Source: Bifiguratus adelaidae
Taxonomy: Eukaryota; Mucoromycota; Endogonomycetes; Endogonales
Assembly: GCA_002261195.1 (NCBI GenBank)
Contig: MVBO01000018.1
Coordinates: forward strand, 1-64,000
Length of the DNA: 64,000 nt
Reading direction: 5' to 3'
The notes under the pieces are model-generated. The model ran no database searches. It saw only the letters and a list, made by a program, of their open reading frames with translations, and was not told where the DNA came from. A program made the position numbers and the translations under genes. Within the stretch, counting starts at the first letter, position 1. The number at the start of each line of letters is the position of its first letter. Shown piece by piece: positions 60,178-64,000 of the stretch.

Positions 60178-62469
60178 TTATTCTGTCTTGTGAACCTTTG
60201 TCTTTTCAGCTACCTCGTCCAGCTAAAAGGAAACATGAATAAACCATTGAGATAATCTCGTCAACGCCAGACGAACACTCCATCTTACCTCTTCAAGTTT
60301 GCGTTTCAATATGGCTGCATCTGAGGGCGCAGTTGGGCTCTGTGGGGATTCCTTTTGCTGGCGCATAGCGTCTGCATGACAGGTGGCATGATATATCTGC
60401 AATGTAAGCATCAATAGCCCAATTCTGACATGTATCTGCATTTTACCACTCACCACATCGTCTACTTGAACGGCATTAGGCAATTTCCATTCGTCTACGG
60501 TGTCATCCCATACGACAGAGAATTTCTCGCCGCAAATCGGGCATGGTTTGGTGTACGCAGAGGCAGGGAGAATGACGCTTTGCTTTGCCAAAGTTTCCAT
60601 GTCCAATTCCGATTGGGCTTGCGTTGCACTAGGTACGTGTCCAGCAGATTCTCCCTCAAAGAAGGCCGGGGCTGAAATCGTCACCATCAGTAGGGGAGTG
60701 AGAAGTACCACTATCATTTGATTCCTTACCGTGTTCGCCGATACTATGCGTAGCGTCACCGCTTATCCAGTCCTCTCGCGTCACGAACCAAGCTCTGCTG
60801 ATGCCTCGTCGTCCTTTGTCTTTGAGACGCCGATTCTGTCGGAAATGCCAGTCAAGATGGGCGTCCATCCTCTGCTGTCCTTCTGCAGTTTTCGGGTAAC
60901 GCATAGCACACTGCTTGCATTGTAGCGGGTACGCTTCGTACAAAAGTGCAACCGTGCCTGGACGCTTGACTCTCAGTGCCTTCGTCTCTAGAGGGATACG
61001 TTCAATCATGGATATGTCGATGGGAGGAGTATTGGTGGTGGATTGTGGAAGGGAGACGACGGATTGTGTTGGAGTGCTGACAAATGATTGTGGAGTGGAA
61101 GTCGCGCTCCCATTGGAGCCAAGGAGACCGTAATTCATCAAGCCTTGTAAAAGGTCAGTAACGCCGGCGCCTGCGGTTGTATCTGCTGGTGTTGAATGCG
61201 CTGACACTGCCGGGAAGGGTGCAGCTTGGTATATTGGCGCAGGATGGACGTACGGAGAGGATGATGCTGTATTTTGTGCCGGCACAACTTTGATTAAGTC
61301 TGCAAGCTGTTGTTCGATGCCGGCGATTGGGCGGCTTGGAGGTATGGAAGGCATGGAAGGCAGGATGCCTTGCAGCTGAAACCATGTCAGCCATTCTTTA
61401 TCGTCGGAGATGTAATGCATACATACCTTATTGAAGACATCACTTGTCGGAATGGTCTCGCCATTGTCATAGGCAACACCCCCCTTTTGTTTATTCAACG
61501 TCAATTCGAGAACCTCACCTAAATAATGCACTCCAGCGTAACATACCTGACGAAAAGTCTCTTGCGCTTGCATTTGCGGGGAACGATAGCTAGTATGAGC
61601 GGCTTGGGAACGTGGTGGCAGTCCCTGGTGTGGTATTCTTCCACGCTGACAGAAACGACCTTTAGCCTCACACAAAACTGTGAATGAAGGCCCAAAACTT
61701 ACATTGTTTGGGGCAACATTGTGATTTGCGTTCAAAGAACCGCCTATGCGCCCTCGTATACGCTGGCGCTCTAATGCTATAGTCTTCTCGATGCTTTCTA
61801 ACAAATGCCTTGCAAAAACTGGTGAGCCATCAGGCAATCCATTCCTCCACGTTCCTTCCAGCCTTTCGAGCCTTTCTCGTGTGGGGGCATCTGCGACTGC
61901 GTATGTGTCCAGAAATGTTGAGACGATGTTGCGTGCAAACAATTGCAGATAGGGTTGGCCGACATTTTTGCAAATGGAGTCCAAGAGATAGAGATAAGGT
62001 AGCTTCTGGTGTCGTGGTGCCTGCAAAGTGAAAAGAACAGAGATGTGTTACAATTTATTACAATAAGAGGGGATTTAGCGCCCTGTAAGAGGCAAAGAGG
62101 GGCAAGTTACGTCGAGGAGCTTGCCAGATCTCTTTGATGGACCCGACAATTACTCTCATGTAAGCACATAACCTGCTGTGCCGTCATTGCAATATAGAAT
62201 GCCAAGCAGCAACGCCAGACACCCAATGTAGAAATCGTCAAAACGGTACTTACATTACGAGCGGCAGCTTCGACCTCTCTGACGATGCCTACTGCTGCAT
62301 GCTTGTTCTCAGAGGCAATGATTGTCAAGTTTGTAATGATTGGCTTGCTGTTGAACGTCAGATCAGCTAATCCGTCGCGATAGTCTTGCTGTACAGTTTC
62401 TACAGGTGGAAGTGTTTGGCCATAGGCAGAATAAGCGTCGGGGGCCGTTGCTTGCGTTAGACTTGACAT
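60178..62469 (-). CDS. PCF11: Pcf11 cleavage/polyadenylation and termination factor
   Basis: CID protein of cleavage factor IA that couples 3'-end processing to termination. Exon 1 is 62254-62469 and exon 2 starts at 62020; later exons include 60454-60671, 60289-60396 and 60178-60222, with extra in-frame introns in the middle. Joined, exon 1 and 2 read [20 protein letters not shown], exactly the CID length, then [20 protein letters not shown]. Farther on are [48 protein letters not shown] and [20 protein letters not shown], the two Pcf11 zinc modules. The C-terminus [14 protein letters not shown] is short. Introns near 61400-61560 lack stops, so exact length (about 600-650 aa) is unsettled. 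Intron 1 is 233 nt, unusually long. Confidence 0.92.
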
Positions 62470-63094
62470 GGTGAAACCAGGGGATCGTAAATGCGCAAAT
62501 CTACACAGAATGAGTATGAGCAAAAAGACGTTTAAGAGGCTGCATAGACTCACCAAAGCTTTTCAAACCTGAGACGTATTAAGAGCTTCAAGCGTTCCTT
62601 CTCCGAAAATGATCGCTAAGCTTTAAACCATGTTATGCGAGCGATGGCGATGCGTTGGCGCGCAGTAGTTATGAATCGACTCCCAAGCGATCTGCCGGCT
62701 ATAAAGAGTTGCAAAGGATCAAAGGTTCCCTTTCTTCTTCAGCCAGAGGCAACAACGTGCGCATACAATAGCAAACGACTACTCGAAAGCCTTGAAGCAA
62801 GTGTTCGCTTCACCGCACTACCCTTAATGATGACGTCGGCATATTAGTCCTCAGGTCAATTGACGTCCCAAGGATCCCTATGACGTAGTACAAGGTTTGA
62901 CTGACTTTCACGTGGAAATGGCGGGAAGGTCTTAGAACTGGTTCTTCCGTGTCTTGACTACAGTGCGGCAGACAGTTGGTCAGGGAACGCAGTTACAGAG
63001 GTTTTTCCTGACAGAACAACGTGTCTATTACTTGTGCGTGCAGCACAGTCAGTGACAACCGCTGTGAAGGCTGGTGGATAAACGGTGCTGGGAC
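62470..63094. promoter_or_regulatory. Divergent promoter with three TGACGT motifs
   Basis: About 625 bp between PCF11 and the ABC half-transporter gene. TGACGTC occurs at 62831-62837 and 62861-62867, TGACGTA at 62881-62887, and a CACGTG core at 62909-62914. The cluster suggests bZIP (ATF/CREB-type) and bHLH input; which gene responds is unknown. Confidence 0.55.
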
Positions 63095-64000
63095 ATGACG
63101 AACGTTCAGTCAAAAGTTGCCCAGGCGGCTTCTCAAATATCAACAGCGGGTAGCACGGTCTTCAAGGACATCATTCTTACATATGCAAAGAATGCAAAGC
63201 ACATACGTAGAGCCGTACTGGCTTATGTCTTGTTTTCATTGTCACGGTCAATCTACAGGACGACACATCCTACCAAAAAGAAGGGAGAGGCAAAGGGGGA
63301 AGAGCAGAACAAAACCACAAATCTTACGTCTCAGGACAAGATGCCAAAAGTGAAGGTGGACATGGTGTTCTTTCAGCGCTTCTTGCGGTTGTTAAAGATT
63401 GTGATCCCTGGAGTCCGATCCAAGGAGTTTTGGCTTCTCTGCGTTCATTCTTGCTTCCTAGGTGAGTTGGTATGGTCAGAGGGGCATTTGGGCTGACCCT
63501 TTGGATAGTGTTTCGTACTGTGTTGTCCGTTTACATCGCATCGCTGGATGGGCGTATAGTGAGCGCGCTGGTGAGTTGGATCATGCTGAGGCGCTGATGC
63601 GGAACTTAAATGATTACTAGGTCCGAGGCAAGGGTCGTGACTTTGTTGTTGGTATCATTTGGTGGATGACTGTAGCCATACCTGCCACTTACACCAACAG
63701 CATGGTAAGCTTAGGGCATGTCTCATACTGAATGTTATGCTTACGGTGTTACAGCTCACCTACATGCAAAGCAAGCTAGCCATCCAGTTCCGTACTCGCT
63801 TGACCGAATATATACATAATCACTATCTCTCGGACATGACCTTCTACGCCATCGGAAACCTTGATGACAGGATAAAGAATGCTGATCAATGCATCACAGT
63901 TGACACAACCAAATTCTGCACATCGCTCTCCGAACTTTACAGCAACCTGGCAAAGCCAATACTAGACGTCTTCATCTACAACGCACAGCTCAGCAGAAAC
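63095..64000 (+). CDS. Peroxisomal ABC half-transporter, ABCD/Pxa type (5' part)
   Basis: N-terminal membrane domain of an ABC subfamily D transporter that brings very-long-chain acyl-CoA into peroxisomes. Exons 63095-63461, 63509-63570, 63621-63704 and 63755 onward; the gene runs off the window. It reads [62 protein letters not shown] and [18 protein letters not shown], the ALDP/Pxa pattern, then [15 protein letters not shown]. The first 45 residues are a helix plus basic [20 protein letters not shown], as in peroxisomal targeting segments of this family. Start at 63095 is the first ATG in frame that fits. Confidence 0.9.

Overview
The window is ordinary euchromatic nuclear DNA of a fungus. 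The evidence is dense protein-coding genes on both strands, many short GT-AG introns (mostly 45-80 nt) with CTAAC-like branch sites, short intergenic gaps and fungal gene families (Ytp1-like, Seb1/Nrd1, Pxa-type ABC half-transporter, Ifa38-type ketoacyl reductase). Retained DIS3L2-like, GTPBP1-like, WDR44-like, LITAF-like and apparently BCL7-like genes, and intron-rich housekeeping genes, point to an early-diverging lineage, perhaps Mucoromycota; that placement is inference. I recognise 32 protein-coding genes. Two are cut by the window edges. I found no rRNA, no convincing tRNA, no transposon or virus-like element and no CRISPR array.

Layout. 1-11.5 kb: ZIP metal transporter end, Seb1/Nrd1-like RNA-binding protein, Ytp1-like membrane protein, cytochrome P450, an unknown multi-TM protein followed 9 bp later by a BCL7-like gene, then an FMN-binding split-barrel protein. 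11.6-21.3 kb: SBDS/Sdo1, CaMK-like kinase, Ysh1/CPSF73 endonuclease, Dbp4 helicase, an unknown low-complexity protein. 21.3-29.3 kb: NADP-type glutamate dehydrogenase, a 2.1-kb gene-poor stretch, Gfo/Idh/MocA oxidoreductase, DUF1295 membrane protein, a small protein with a CaaX-like end, F-box protein. 29.7-46.5 kb: GTPBP1-like GTPase, Pxr1/PINX1 G-patch protein, Ifa38-like reductase, DIS3L2-like exonuclease, WDR44-like WD40 protein, coatomer alpha. 47-64 kb: 2-phosphoglycerate-kinase-like protein, Cys-rich zinc protein, arrestin-like protein, a methyltransferase with a probable MGN start, DUF3292/GRAM-like membrane protein, SDR, LITAF-like protein, Pcf11, and the start of a peroxisomal ABC half-transporter.

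Functional themes. Three proteins of RNA polymerase II 3'-end formation (Seb1-like, Ysh1, Pcf11) and an RNA-decay exonuclease (DIS3L2-like) lie here, with three ribosome-biogenesis factors (Sdo1, Dbp4, Pxr1). They are not arranged as one cluster. Several gene pairs share short divergent promoters, some carrying the palindrome TCACGTGA or TGACGT motifs.

No clearly new biological system is visible. The most useful leads are: a TM gene and a BCL7-like gene separated by a stop and three in-frame codons; a perfect 28-bp palindrome in an intron; GC-AG introns splitting catalytic motifs; a start codon sitting alone on its own exon; and conserved coding sequence that changes frame in glutamate dehydrogenase, the DUF3292-like gene and the LITAF-like gene, mostly at short homopolymers, which looks like consensus error rather than biology. 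Exon limits were placed by eye from splice consensus, frame and family conservation.
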